Assembly: GCA_018894105.1 (NCBI GenBank) | Contig: CM032127.1 | Coordinates: 35,794,760 to 35,858,759, forward strand | Direction: 5' to 3' | Length of the DNA stretch: 64,000 bases | Origin: Jacaranda mimosifolia | Taxonomy: Eukaryota > Streptophyta > Magnoliopsida > Lamiales > Bignoniaceae | Shown: piece by piece, positions 48,568-60,425 of the stretch | Numbering within the stretch: position 1 is the first letter of the stretch | How the letters are laid out: every line of letters begins with the position of its first letter | Position numbers and translations under genes: made by a program | Notes under the pieces: model-generated | What the model saw: only the letters and a program-made list of their open reading frames with translations | What the model was told of the DNA's origin: nothing | The model's database searches: none

Positions 48568-49308
48568 TTACAACATTCGATATAGCACCCAGGCAGGAGG
48601 TTTGGTACCTGGCACCAACTCAATCTCATGATCTACTGCTCTCTTCGGCGGTAGCTTCCCAGGCAATCCATCTGGTATCACATACTCAAACTCCTGCAAG
48701 AGTTCTTTGATCATACTAGGGATTGGCCCCAATGCCTCCTCTATCTCTTCAAAGGAAAAGGTGCACAAGAATAATGGCTCGTTTTGTTTGCAACCCTTCT
48801 CAAACTGAATGGCTGAGAGATTTTTATCTCTCAGCTTCCCGATCAATATAGGAATGACGCACGGCTTGCTTCTCATCATCATCAATGAATCCACATGCGG
48901 TATGACCACCGTCCTTGTGTCCCACAAAAATTCAAGCCCAAGGATAAGCATGAAATTATCCATCACGACCACTAAAAGGTTGGTCCTCCCTTCAAATGGC
49001 CCTACCTTGAGGAGCACAGATTTGGCCACTCCTACAACCAGCTGAGCAACTGAATTAATAGCTTTCACCTGTCCAACTCCTTTCTCCAGTACAAGCTCGA
49101 GTCTTTCCACTTCGGCACTTGCTAGGTAGTTGTAGGCTGCACTAGTGTCGACCATGTCATGAACCAGCTTACCATTGATCTTCACATCCAAGAATATCAG
49201 CCCTTTCTTTCTATAGTTTTGGGGCTGTGATTCCTTCTCAGGCTGGCTCTTAGTTAAGGCTGGTGCAGTTTTGCTCATCTTTGGTGGCACCATTCTCTTA
49301 GCTACCAC
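48568..49308 (-). pseudogene. Chromovirus aspartic protease and RT N-terminus
   Basis: A 246-codon open stretch, the longest in the element. A retroviral-type protease occupies about residues 36-140: LIFLDVKINGKLVHDMVDTS. The active-site triad D-T-G reads D-T-S at residue 54 (Gly to Ser, a single transition), then AAYNYL, and LVVVMDNFMLILGLEFLWDT near residue 120. The end, EFEYVIPDGLPGKLPPKRAV plus DHEIELVPGTKPP, begins the reverse transcriptase. The reading frame survived by chance, and the altered triad argues against activity. Confidence 0.92.
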
Positions 49309-50543
49309 CTGTGAAATTATATTTCACTAATATAAGATAGCCCCAAAGTTGTCCTCGCCCTCATCCTAATCTTGCTCCCCAGCAGCAGAAGCCTGAGTCT
49401 CAACTTACTTAGGCACCCTTCCCACTTCTGTAAGGCTCGCCAAAGCGTTTAATAAATGCTGCTTCGGATAATCTTTCATCCAGTGTGGACCACCACAAAG
49501 GAAACATCCGCTGCTCTTCTGCAGTGCTCCCTACCTATTCTCTGGTTTCGCCTTATTGGAACTCGCCTGTGAGCTCCCTTAGGTGTGGGATTACCTCTTT
49601 CTCTTACCTTTACTCAGATTCGGCCAGAATGATTTTGCCCTCTCCCTTTTGATTGATTAATGTTGGAGGCTTCCTATTTCTCCTTTCAAGGCTCAGAACC
49701 ATAATTTATTAACCGCCCAGTGGCTCCCATAGCAGTATTCAAATCGGCCACTTTCTGGCACTATAGCTCAGCATGCGCCCATGGTTTCAATCCCTCCAAA
49801 AATGTGAAAAGCTCATCCTTTTTGGGCATATCCTTTATGTCTAGCATTTGTGTGGAAAAAGCTTTCATATATTCTCTGATGGAGGTTATGTGCTTCAGAT
49901 GTTGCAAGGCCCACTTGGCATTATACTCGACATTCTCCTAGAAGAACTGTTTCCAGATTGCTTTCTGGAGCTGATCCCATGTATCCATATGCAACCGCCG
50001 TGCCTGGATATCCGCATAGTTGGTCCGCCATCATAGTTTTGCATCTCATGTCAAATATATAGTAGTAGTCACCACTTTGCTAGCCTCATCCTCAATATTA
50101 AAGGCAAGGAAGTACTGCTCTATATCAAACAGAAAGTTTTCGACCCTCTTTACATCTCTTGCACCCCGTAAGCTCTAGGCTCTAGTATCTAAAGCTTAGC
50201 TATTGAGTTCGAAGCAATGGTGGGCCCATCACTCATTGTTCTCTGGAACAAGTTGATCTGAATCAATGTTGCTTCCATTTTCTATCTTAAATCATCTATA
50301 TCATTCACCATCAGGGCCTCCGTTAAGGCCTAATAGACATCTCTCTCGTACCTAATTGAGAGCGAGATCCGTGATCTCTACTTCCAGTCCTTTGACCTTT
50401 TCCTCTAAGGTCTCAACCACAAATCGCAACATGGAGTTCTCGTCCTCCAGTGTAACCAACTACTGTTTTATAGTACTAACCCACCTTCAGGCTTCATTCT
50501 CTTGCCCCGCCATACTTGTAGAAGCAGTAGGTTCTAGCACCAT
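49309..50543 (-). pseudogene. Chromovirus gag (degenerate)
   Basis: The start is taken at 50,543 (MVLEPTASTSMAGQEN), about 30 bp after the primer site. A coiled-coil-like segment follows (LEDENSMLRFVVETLEEKVK). The gag core has RVENFLFDIEQYFLAFNIED, then YLT and a stop, AKLWWRTNYADIQ-like text, LQHLKHITSIREYMKAFSTQ and LFTFLEGLKPWAHAEL. The zinc knuckle at 49,471-49,510 reads CFLCGGPHWMKDY, with the last Cys changed to Tyr. Stops are frequent. Confidence 0.88.
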
Positions 50544-50571
50544 TTTCCTCGACTAGTAGATCAAAAGCCGA

Positions 50572-50584
50572 GGCTCTGATACCA
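50572..50584 (-). promoter_or_regulatory. Chromovirus primer binding site (tRNA-Met type)
   Basis: The minus strand TGGTATCAGAGCC is a perfect match to the common plant initiator-Met tRNA 3'-end complement, two bases from the 5' LTR. Confidence 0.93.
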
Positions 50585-50586
50585 CC

Positions 50587-51185
50587 TATCATAGGGCACT
50601 CCTCAAGTAACAAGGAAATTGCACACTTTGCGGCTAGTAGCTTGCCATATGTTAGCTACGTCCGCCTAAAATACAACAATCATCAATTATCTCGATAACC
50701 ATCAACCGTTTCGATTGCTGTCAAGAGCTCAATAACCGTCAAAGCTTGATAACTATTGGGTGATTGTGTGTTGCAATCATGCCCAACAATACTCACGCAC
50801 ATGTCGGAATACTTTAGAGGTACAATCTCTCGTGAAAGAAAATTCAATTTCATTGATAACATTAGTAGTACAATATCGACAATCATTGGAGCAATGCTAA
50901 ATGTTGAGGGGGACTCCAACAAGGAACAATATAGCTCAGCTTCGAATATTCATTCCTCCTATAATAGGCTTAAAAAAGAAAAATGTTGTGATAGCACTAG
51001 ATATTGAAAAGCTAAAAATTACAATTTACAATAGGGAAAAATAAAAGAAAGGGCCTACACCTAAGGACACAGTAGATAACTCCTTGAAGTGAAATCCATT
51101 GATGTAGGTTGTTGAGGGGCGACTGGGGCAGACTGGATGCCTTACAAACGATCAAGGGGCCCGATGGCAAGAACAACCCTTGACA
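50587..51185 (-). repeat. Chromovirus 5' LTR
   Basis: 599 bp. The outer end is TGACA followed by CCATG. The inner end is tatcatagggcactcctcaa, where the first bases differ from the partner LTR's TGTCACAAAG. Confidence 0.95.
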
Positions 51186-51190
51186 CCATG

Positions 51191-51786
51191 TTATCTCAAC
51201 TTCAGGTGAAAGTTTTAAGTTATTAATTTATATTTGTCTTATTTTCAAATTAAATTATTTGATTTATATTAATTTATGGTAATATTATTTATGCAGGTGT
51301 CGAAAGATACAGTAGACGAATCGAAAAAGGGGCATATTTATAGACTTAGAAGTGAAGCTTCCTTTATCTTGGGTTACTTATTTAGGGGACCTCCAAATGA
51401 TCTGTCCTATAAAAGTGAAATGATTAAGACGTTTAAAGAAGAAGTGGTAACGTTAAAAGAAGAAAATATTATGTTTAAGCAAAAATTCATTGATATAGAG
51501 GTGATGATGCGACAGATGTTCATGCAGCAGAATATGCATACCCATCACCATCAGTTCACCTTCATACATCACCATTTCATCCACCTACAAATCTCTCTTT
51601 CATGGCACCGGGCTCACATTTACCTCAGCCAGAGGTATCTCCTGCACCATTCTCAGCTAGATCCCCTAATGAATAGCCACAAAGAAACATAGATGATGAG
51701 GATGATGATTGATTGGCTTATGTATGAATATTTAGGTATATGTTGTGTTAAGATGATTAAACTTTGATAATTATATTATAATACTT
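51191..51786 (+). pseudogene. Ptta/En-Spm transposase of CACTA-3, 3' exons
   Basis: After the chromovirus the split exon ends as LSQLQ followed by GTGAAAG (donor site). The last exon starts after 'atttatgcag' at 51,298: VSKDTVDESKKGHIYRLRSE, matching the family's 'KKGR-YGLGSEA' motif. It continues with an acidic-basic helix (EMIKTFKEEVVTLKEENIMF), likely a coiled coil, and a His-rich tail, open to about 51,690. Downstream sequence to 51,786 is non-coding, ending at the Copia-4 target TTTAT. Confidence 0.85.
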
Positions 51787-51791
51787 TTTAT

Positions 51792-53660
51792 TGAAAGCAA
51801 GTAAGGCACTAGGATCCAATAATAAAACTTCAAAAGCTTAAATAAAATAGTGCTTACAAGAAACCAAGGATCTAAACATGCTTTAGGATTTAGATTTGGA
51901 TAGAGAGTTACCTTGATTAGCAAAATCGAAAAGTAGATTGAAGAACTCTTTCTTCAAAACAGAATCTGCCAAGCAGTGGCGCATCTGGAAGAAAGCAACT
52001 TTTTCTTGATCCAACGGATTCTAAAAAGTCCAAATAAATTCCAATAGATCCGCAACTCTTTGATGAAGGACCAAAATCCTTCTGGATCACCTGTAATAAA
52101 ATCGCCAAGTGACTGGTCTCGCAGGTAGATCTCCAAAAGTTTAGCAAACCATTTTTTTTGCCTCTATTGTAATGATCCACACACCAATCCAATTTCCTAC
52201 TACTCCTCACTTTTAGCTGGAGAAAGAGAGGAGAGAAGAGAGGGAGATGGCTGATTTGGGGTTGGAGAAGAAGAGAGAGGTGAACTTCAACACATGAGTG
52301 AACACCTTAAAAATGAAGGGAAAAAGTGATAATCTAATTCTTCACTTGAATTGCTAGTGCCGCCTATCCTCACTTCTATATTTATATAGAGGGAGCATAG
52401 TGTGATGACTAGTTGGCATCACACCTTTCTCAAGTGGGGAGAGGGGGAAGGGGGACTGCCAATATGCTTGCAATGCATGCGAGTTGGCAAATTCAATTCT
52501 AATTTGAATTTGTATGCATTTCAATTACATTTGAAATCTAAGTTCACATTAATTAAATGCCACACTAAAATGATGCTATCATTTGAATTTTTCCTCCAAA
52601 ATATATTCTCCTCATTAATTAAATTAAACGCTTTAATTTAATTTATTAATCTTCGACTTAACTTTTAAGTCAACAAGCTTAACTCTTTAAGCTTAATTTT
52701 GTTAACTTCACTCTTTAAGTTAATTTGATCAATTGATGGTTACATGGCACCAAATAATTAAGTTTTTAATTATTGATCTAATTTAACTCTTTAAATTAGC
52801 CGATCAATTTAACAATTGAATTAATCAAGCCAAAATTGACTTTAATTTCAATCACCCAAAAATTGGTCTCCATGGAGCGAATTTTCTAATACTTAGAAAG
52901 TTTCTCCATTACTTAGGAAATGTAATTGGATTTTGTGTGTGACTCGATAGGTTCTACCATGCATTGGACATGGGCTCACAACTCCTTGTGACTTTTGAAT
53001 ATCATATATTCATTTTAGTTAAACACCTTTAAACTAATTGACTCAATTTAATTAATCTCCATTAATTGAAGAGTACCCAATCTCTATGGTTGACGTCCAA
53101 CTTCAAGCCCATGGAGCCCAACAAATTAGCTGAAATGAATGCTCTTGGAGAACTATTGTAGCTCTATACGTACCATGCATATACGGTCATTCCATCTTCT
53201 ATCTCCTAGAAGAAGCATAGGGAAAGATATTTGTCGGCTCCCTAATAGCTTCGATACTATGTCTTTTTTCCCAATATTTAATTCGACTTTAAGACCTCAT
53301 CTTTGGAAAACTCCTTTTTCAAATTATCATACTACCTTGTGCAAGGAATTTTTAGAATCGATCATTATAGAATACACAGGAGATGTACTCGCCCCTTACA
53401 AAGATAAGGAGTAGGACTCCATCTTGGATCTCACAAACCTCCATATCTAAGTAACTTATGCCCAACCTCCTCCGGCAGCTCCCACTACATGGTCAATGAA
53501 GAGTCAAAGCATGTAGATCTAAACACAAGGTTATCATAGATCCTCAAGTTAAAGGACTAATTATATGCACTAGCGTAAGCATGAGAACTTGTCATTTCAG
53601 CTATCTAATGGGTTATCCGGTGGGTCTTCAGTGCCTTGTTCCTTAACAAGCACCCACCAA
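51792..53660 (-). mobile_element. Copia-4 3' LTR, truncated at its U3 end
   Basis: Starts (+ strand) tgaaagcaagtaaggcacta after TTTAT (51,787-51,791). TATA-like motif at 52,375-52,391, inverted-repeat array at about 52,610-52,830. It stops near 53,660 after 'aacaagcacccaccaaac', lacking the last ~340 bp, and runs into reverse-transcriptase sequence. The element's right TSD is outside the window. Confidence 0.88.
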
Positions 53661-54175
53661 ACTTTTTGCTTAGGCATTGTGACTGGTGATAAGGTTTTCT
53701 CAATGAAATAAAGTTTCCTTGAAATACTGGTGATAAGGTTGCCATTTGGATGTGGCATTAGGAAACGACTCGTAATACTTAAAGTGGGATAGGAGAACCC
53801 ATTGTTACTTAGGCATTGTGACTAGTGATAAGGTTTCCTTGAAATCGATACCGAGTCTTTGAATGTAACCTTTTGCCACTAGTCATGCCTTAAAGGACAT
53901 TGCTTTTCGATCGACTCCAAGCTTTTGCTTATAGATCCACTTGCAACTAATGCGAACTATTCCATTTGGTGGATCTACCAAAGTCCATAATTTGTTGGAG
54001 TACATGAAGTCCATTTTAGATCTCATGGCATCAAGCTAATGCCCTGAGTCTATGTCTAACATAGATTCCTCATAGGTCTTAGTATCACTATCCAATTGGC
54101 TCGTCTCGTGAAGGAATCTAAATCTTTCTGGTTACTTCTTGATCCGATCCGACTTTCTTAGAGGTTATGTGTGAG
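53661..54175 (-). pseudogene. Copia-4 reverse transcriptase N-terminus with patched junction
   Basis: The minus strand from 54,120 down gives MRSKMDFMYSNKLWTLVDPP, CKWIYKQKLGVDRKAM and VAKGYIQRLGIDFKETLSP (with stops), the first part of copia reverse transcriptase. The remaining polymerase, RNase H and polypurine tract are gone. Between the LTR and this piece, 53,666-53,800 contains a second, scrambled copy of 'cttaggcattgtgactggtgataagg' (first at 53,670, again at 53,806) plus unrelated filler. Confidence 0.85.
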
Positions 54176-55560
54176 GTTTTTATTGATATTTTCCTATTTC
54201 TATTGCTTGTGGGATTTTAATGACCATCTCCAACTTCACCAAGTTCAATAATAATGCCTTTTCTATGTAATAGAAATTTCTTTTCCAAAAAAAATTAACG
54301 TTCCTCGAAACAAACACCTTTTGTTCCAAGGGATCATAAAAGTAATGACCTAAAGACTCTCTTGAATATCCCATAAACTTGCACAAGGTAGATCTATTAT
54401 CCAACTTATCTCCCACTAAATATCTCACATAGGCAAGAGACCCCCAAACCTTTAGAAAATGGTAAGTGGGTGCTTTGCCAGACAACATCTCATAGAGTGC
54501 TTTTAACATTGACTTTGAAGGTACTACACTTAGTAATTCACCATCATCTTTAAGGCATATCCTTAAAAGAATATAGGCACATCGAAAATGCTTATCATGG
54601 ATCATAACATGTCTAACAAAGTACGGTTTCTCCTTTTAGCTACTCCATTATGTTGGGGTATGCTGAGTGGAGTCATTGTAAGAGAATCCCATTCTCTTTT
54701 AGATAATCCAAGAACTTGGTACTTTAGTATTCTCCCCCTCGATCCGATCGAAGTGCTTTAATACGAAGTCCTTTTTTTTTTTGGTTTTCCACTTCATTCC
54801 TATAGACTTTGAACTTTTCAAAGGCTATGGACTTGTACTTCATAAGATACACATGTTTGAACCGACTATAATCATCAGTAAAGGTGATGAAGTAGGAACA
54901 GCTTTCTCTCGCACTAACTCTTATTAGGCCACAAATATCCATATGGATCAAATCCAAAGGACTTGTGGTTCACTCTGTTTGTCCTACAAAAGGAGCTTCG
55001 ACCTTTTTCCCTTTAAACAAGATTCATAGGTAGGAAGGTTCTCAATGCTACTAACATTTAGTGCTCTGGGAGTTTCTAACTTGTTCATCCTATTTTTAGA
55101 AATATGTCAAAATCTTGCAAGTCAAAACTTAGCAACTTTTTGGATATCTAATTTTCTTACTTTATTGAATGTGCATTAGTGATGGTTGAGAATCCAGAAA
55201 TGTATAATCCTTTGTTAAGTATACCATAAGCAACTAAAGAACCCATTCTTTAATCTCCCATTTGATATAGAGGGATCAAATCCTTCGCTATCTAAAATAG
55301 GAATTAAAATAATGTTCTCAACAATATATGGTACATATTAACAAGGGTTCAATACAATTATGGAGTGCCCTAAGTCCAACTTATTATATGCCTTCGGCTT
55401 TGGCCGCAACTCTTTTTCCTTAACCAAGACGGTAGATCATATCCCCATCACTAAGTCTTGTTCTTCTTTCTATTCTTATAACAACTTACAAAGATAAGAA
55501 CCAAATGTGATATCATATATCCATGAGGAAGAGTTTAACCTTAAATACACTTCAATAAAG
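54176..55560 (-). pseudogene. Copia-4 GAG-pre-integrase and integrase (degenerate)
   Basis: Blocks from high to low coordinates: DSQPSLMHIQ (pre-integrase), LDLIHMDICGLIRVSARES, YFITFTDDYSRFKHVYLMKY (first catalytic Asp), IKALRSDRGGEY (second Asp, to 54,724), then, after stops, the C-terminal part at 54,180-54,605: VWGSLAYVRYLVGDKLDNRS, GYSRESLGHYFYDPLEQKVF and VSRNVNFF. The usual NGVAERRNRTL region is broken by stops. This is the best integrase of the copia family in the window. Confidence 0.9.
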
Positions 55561-56268
55561 TACATACCCTTCTCAAGGGCTGTAAGGTATTCCTCGCATT
55601 TTTGCTTCTAATGGCCTGTCTCGCTAAAGTAGAAACAAGTAATATCAACTATATCCTTTATAATCTTCTAAACTCCTCCAGATGTCTTTAATGGTTTCTT
55701 TTCTTCCTTTTACTTCCATTTCTAGAACCCCTAGGGCCCATAGACTTGAAGGAGAAAACAAGCATTAATGGTATGCCCTTGTTATAGTAATCTCCGTTTA
55801 GATCAACACTTTGATTAATAAAACTCGGCAAGGATATGAGGATCAAATTCTCATGGAGACCATTGTCCATAACTACGTCCAAGTTGAAAAGCTTCTCCAA
55901 GCCTAATCATCTTTAGACCATAGTTTATGACACATGACTTCGCATTCATCTTAGCTTGAAAAATCTCCTTTGATAACATGAATTTCTCATACCCTATTTG
56001 CTTTATAAGTCTTGTAAACTTTAACCGAGGTATAATTCATGTGTCCTTGAGACTTTTGAAGTTTGTAGATGCCATCATGAGACTATGGGATAGGACAATC
56101 TTTAACCCAATTCATGAACTTTTCACATCTCTCTTGATCTGCAATAATCCCCATGGGATTAGGAGCACCTTGATATAGGATGATTTTTGAGGTTAAGTCA
56201 ATTGTGGAAGTTAGGCCCAATTGGTTTATTCGTTTCCAAGAGATAAAGTTGAGTGGATTTTTACTCAT
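55561..56268 (-). pseudogene. Copia-4 gag (degenerate)
   Basis: The start ATG is at 56,268 (MSKNPLNFISWKRINQLGL). It carries YQGAPNPMGIIADQERCEKF, like Copia-1. The nucleocapsid stretch at 55,688-55,900 includes SMGPRGSRNGSKRKKR. The zinc knuckle at about 55,605-55,650 reads CFYFSETGH, stop, KQKC, so the second Cys is Phe and the Trp is a stop. Frameshifts occur. It runs toward KGMYF as in the other copies. Confidence 0.87.
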
Positions 56269-56372
56269 TATTGAGATTTCAAAAATTCTCAAAGGCAAAA
56301 AAGAGAATATAAGCATGTGATTGAGTTTTTGATATTGAAAACATGTTCATGGTCTTTCAAGCATATTTTTCT
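56269..56372 (-). other. Copia-4 leader fragment
   Basis: 104 bp matching the Copia-2 leader just before gag ('aagcatgtgattga', 'aaaacatgtt'). It is cut at the Copia-5 insertion with target TTTCT (56,368-56,372). The rest would lie beyond the window. Confidence 0.8.
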
Positions 56373-58584
56373 TAAAGGCAAGTAAACCACTAGGATCCAA
56401 TAATTAAACTTTAAAAGCTCAAATTAACTAGTGCTTACAGTATACCAAGGATCAAATCATGCTATGAATTCAGATTAAGTTGGAGAATTACCTCAAAAAG
56501 TAAATTTCCAAGGTCGCAATGGTGAACACTTCACTAATCTAGAATCTGGCAGGCTCTGGCGCAATGAAGAAACAACAACTTTTGCCTTGGTTAGAATGCT
56601 CCAAAAATCATGAAAAAAAATACAGAACTTTTTAACTCCTTGATAAAGTGCTGTGAAAAATTCAGAGCAAAACTCGATCTGGATCGCTTGGAAAAAATTT
56701 GGCAAGTGACTGCTTTGTTTTAGTGGATCTCCAAAGCTAGCAAATCAAATGCTTTACCTATGTTGATATGATCCACACACTAATTGATCCTCCAAATTCC
56801 ACTCACTTTTAGCTGGAGAAAATGAGCAAAATATCAATGATAAAGACCGATTTTTAAGGTACGAAAAGAAGAAGAAAGCAAAGCTTCAACACATGAAGTA
56901 ATGCTTGAAGGAGGCTTTGGAGGGAATGGTGAAAGAATCTAATTCTTCACACCTTTCATGCATGTAACTGATCCTCTCTTTCTATATCTAAATATAGATG
57001 TTGGATGGTGTGATGCCAAGGTGGCACACACCTTCCATGAGGAGGGAGGGGGGCTGCCAAGTGGGGTGCCAAGGCGGCAAATTTGAATTCAAATCTTATT
57101 TGAATTTCATGTACATTTTAATTATATTTGAAATCTAATTTCAAGTTAATTAAGAAGCTAATTGAAATGAACCTTTCATTTGAATTTTCCCTCCAAAATG
57201 AATTCTTCTCATTAATTAATCAACATTTGACTTAACTCTTAAGTCAAAAAAGCTTAACTCTTAAGCTCAAGTTTGTTAATTTAACTCCTTAAATTAACTT
57301 GACCAATTGATTGTCACTTGGCACCAAATAATTAATTCCTTAATTATTGGTCTAATTTAAATCCTTAAATTAGTTGATTAATTTAACACTTAAATTAATC
57401 AAGCCAAAATTTGACCTTCAAATTGGCACCTCAAAATCGGTCACATTGGAGTGATTCTCTAACTCTTAGGAAATTGCTCCAATAACTAGGATGTTAATTG
57501 GCTTTTATGTGTGACCCAATAGGTTCTACCATTCATTGGACATGGGCTCACAACTCCTTGTGATTTTTGAATATCATATATTCATTTTAGTCTAAAACAC
57601 TTTTAAACTAATTGACTCAATTCAATTAATCTTATTAATTGAAGAGTACCCAATCTCCATGGTCGATATCCAACCTCAAGCCCATAGAGCCTAACTAATT
57701 GACTAAAATGAATGCTTTTGGAGAACTATTATAGCTCTACACATACCATACAAATACGGTCCTTCTGTCTCCCATCTCCCAAAAGAGGGCTAGGGCTAGA
57801 TATTTATCGGCTCCCTAATAGCTTCGATACTATGTCTCTATTCCCACTGTTCAATTCCCTTGTGTGAGTTCATCTTTGAAAAACTCCTTTTCCAAATTTT
57901 CACACCACCTTGCACAAGGATTTTTGAAATCGATCATTATAGAATACATATGAGGTGTACTCGCCCTTTACAAAAGTGAGGAGCTGGATTCCATCTTAGA
58001 TCTCACTAACCTCCATGCCAAGTAGTTCATACCCAACCTCAACCTGGAAGACCGTCTAAGTGGTCAAGGAAGAGTTAAAACATGAGGACCAAACACAAGG
58101 TTATGATGGATCCTCAAGCCAAAGAACTAATAATATGCACTTGTGTAAGCTAGAGAACTCATCACTACCGACTTGCCACTACGGATATCTACTGGATTCT
58201 CCAGTGGGTCTTTGTGCCTTATTCTCTAACAAGCACTCATTAACATTCACCCATATCTGATATGGTTGCTCATGGAATGGAGCAATTCCAACTCTTGGAT
58301 TTAAGCATCATTAACGCAAGTCCATCTAGATCTTAGATGCCCTATCTCATAAGATCCTACGACTTGGAAGATTTGAGATCACGACCATGTAAAACTTATT
58401 CCATGGTCACCAAACAAAGTCCCATAATCATGAGTAATCTAAGGGCTTCATCCAATTGCAAGTAAAAAAATAAAGAGCATAAGATGAAGATGGCTATATA
58501 AAGAATATCATTCAATCAAGATTATTTTATAGTGAAATAGCTTTGCGAGGCCAATCCTATTAGCTTTCCGGTACTATTCTAACA
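56373..58584 (-). mobile_element. Copia-5 3' LTR, full length (2.2 kb)
   Basis: The + strand starts taaaggcaagtaaaccacta (terminal CA changed to TA on the minus strand) and ends ctattctaaca at 58,584. 2,212 bp. It contains the TATA-like motif (56,981-56,998) and the inverted-repeat array (about 57,212-57,402). It adjoins a polypurine tract and RNase H, so it is a 3' LTR. It serves as a reference for the family. Confidence 0.92.
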
Positions 58585-58600
58585 ATCTCCCACTTGCCCT
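58585..58600 (-). promoter_or_regulatory. Copia-5 polypurine tract
   Basis: The minus strand AGGGCAAGTGGGAGAT sits directly before the LTR start TGTTAGAATAG, the usual copia arrangement. Confidence 0.88.
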
Positions 58601-60115
58601 AAAGCCAATGCTCTATAGCTTTGAGACCTATCTTCTCAAGATGTTCGTTAGGGGTTCAATCAGTGGATCTGCTTTATTATCTTCCAAGGCAATTCTCTCC
58701 ACTCGGACGTCACCTCTATCAATGATTTCCTGGATAAAAAAATATCGCCCCAAAATGTGCCTGGATTTTTGATGAGATCTTGGCTCTTTAGCTTGTGCCA
58801 CTGCCCCATTGTTGTCATAACAAACAACCACTGACTCAGTAATGCTAGGTACTACATTCAACTTTTGAATGAAGTTTTTCATCCAAACACCTTTCTTTGT
58901 AGCTTTTGAAGTCACAATATATTCTGCCTTCATGTTAGAATCGACCGTGGTGTCTTATTTCGAACTCTTTCAACTCACTGCATCGCCATAGAAGTAAAAT
59001 ACAAATCCAGAAGTAGATTTTAGGTTAACTACATCGGATTGAAATCTTGAATCCAAAAACCCCTCTAGTTTCAATTCTCCATTGCCGTCTACCAAAAACT
59101 AGTCCTTAGTCCTTCTCAAGTAGTTAAGGATTGTTTTAACGGGTATCCAGTGACTCTCATCGAGATTAGATTGGAACCTACTGGTAACACTTAGTGAGTG
59201 TGCCACATTAGATCTTGTAAATTGAACTGCATACATTATGCTACCAATGGTGGAGGCATAAGGTATATGGGACGTTCTTTATCTCTCGTTTTTAGTCTTG
59301 GAGGTCATAAACTTTGAAAGATGAATACCTTGTCCCATAGGAATGAATCCTTTCTTGGATTCTTCCATACTAGACCTCTTTAGTATCTTGTTAATGTATG
59401 GGATTTGGGATTGCCCCAGCATTACGTAGGATGCTTCTCCCAAGTCCTTTATGGGGAATTGCATAGATAACCATAATTTAGTGCACTCTAACATTCCTAC
59501 CTCAATCCCAATGAGAAGGATGTCATTGATGCAAAGCACAATAAACTGTACACTATTTCCACTAGCCTTTTTATACACACATAGTTCATACATATTTTTG
59601 AAAAAGCTAAACTGACGTTTTGTCAAAATATATGTTCCAACTTTGGGATGCTTGTTTGAGTCCATTAATGGATCTCTGGAGTTTGCAAACCTTTTACTCA
59701 ATATAGATTTCTTCTATGGAAAACTTTGTGGTTGATGTCTTTGCAAACCTCTTCGATGGAAAACCTTGTGGTTGCCCTGTATAGATTTCTTCTTTAATGT
59801 CTCCATTGAGGAAAGTTGTTTTCACATCCATTTACCATATCTCATAGTCATAATATACAGCTATAGCAAGTAGAATATGAATAGACTTAGGCATTGCGAT
59901 CGGTGAAATAGTTTTCTCAAAATTGATACCGAGTCTTTTAGTGTAATCCTTTGCAACTAGTCAAGCCTTAAAAGTCACCACTTCTCTGTCTAGTCCAAGC
60001 TTTTGCTTATAGATCCACTTGCAACTAAAGTTCATAATTTGATAGTGGATCTACTAAAGTTCATAATTTATTTTGAGTACATGGAGTCCATTTCGAATCT
60101 CATGATTTCAAGCCA
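58601..60115 (-). pseudogene. Copia-5 reverse transcriptase and RNase H (degenerate)
   Basis: RNase H end at 58,628-58,933: MKAEYIVTSKATKKGVWMKN, CYDNNGAVAQAKEPRSHQKS and DNKADPLIEPL. Between 58,950 and 59,270: the DQKSTSGF-like region and HWIPVKTILNYL-like text with stops. Polymerase at 59,279-59,701: VQFIVLCINDILLIGIEVGM, where the catalytic YVDD has become CIND (first Asp lost to Asn), and DLGEASYVMLGQSQIPYINK, which has lost the 'LGIKIYRDRSKRM' segment. The N-terminal half at 59,720-60,110 shows 'MDVKTTFLNGDIKEEIY'-like and KWIYKQKLGLD text in broken frames, with a short internal repeat of 'gaaaa.cttgtggttg' at 59,717-59,775. Confidence 0.9.
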
Positions 60116-60420
60116 ACATCCTAAATGTATGTCCAACATAGCTTCTTCATAAGTCTTTGGATCACTATTCGATTGGCTCGTCTTATGAAGGAAGCTGAAC
60201 CTTTCAGGTTGCTTCTTGATTCGGTCCGACTTCTTATAGGCTGTGTGTGAGTCTTTTGTTCCTCACTTGTTTCTATCGCTTGTGGGATTTCTTGATCATT
60301 TTGAACTTCATCATGTTCAACAATAACACCATTTCTATCTAATAAAAATTGCTTTTCCAAAAAGTAGGTGTTCCTCGATACAAACTCTTTTTGTTCTGAC
60401 GGATCATAGAAGTGGTAACC
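60116..60420 (-). pseudogene. Copia-5 integrase C-terminus / linker
   Basis: The open stretch reads GYHFYDPSEQKEFVSRNTYF, then FLLDRNGVIVEHDEVQNDQE, IPQAIETSEEQKTHTQP and a basic region (RSDRIKKQP in a shifted frame). It is cut at 60,420 by Copia-6 (target CATAG, 60,421-60,425). Confidence 0.88.
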
Positions 60421-60425
60421 CATAG

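Larger units (their letters stand above)
45214..51185 (-). mobile_element. Ty3/gypsy chromovirus, complete but degenerate
   Basis: Two LTRs (45,214-45,840 and 50,587-51,185) flank gag-protease-RT-RNase H-integrase-chromodomain in - strand order. Element ends are TGTCA...TGACA. The 5-bp target duplication CCATG is at 45,209-45,213 and 51,186-51,190. The interrupted CACTA-3 exon rejoins as SSVPM-LSQLQ when the element is removed. Length is 5,972 bp. All genes carry stops. Order and chromodomain identify a plant chromovirus; the clade was not assigned. Confidence 0.95.

Noticed and set aside
44226..51786. Continuation of CACTA-1 (its second gene) beyond TNP2
   Set aside because: CACTA-1 ends at 41,370 with an inverted terminus and the interrupted copia gag resumes there, so these exons belong to another element; CACTA-1 has its own, different Ptta-like gene at 6,120-8,320.
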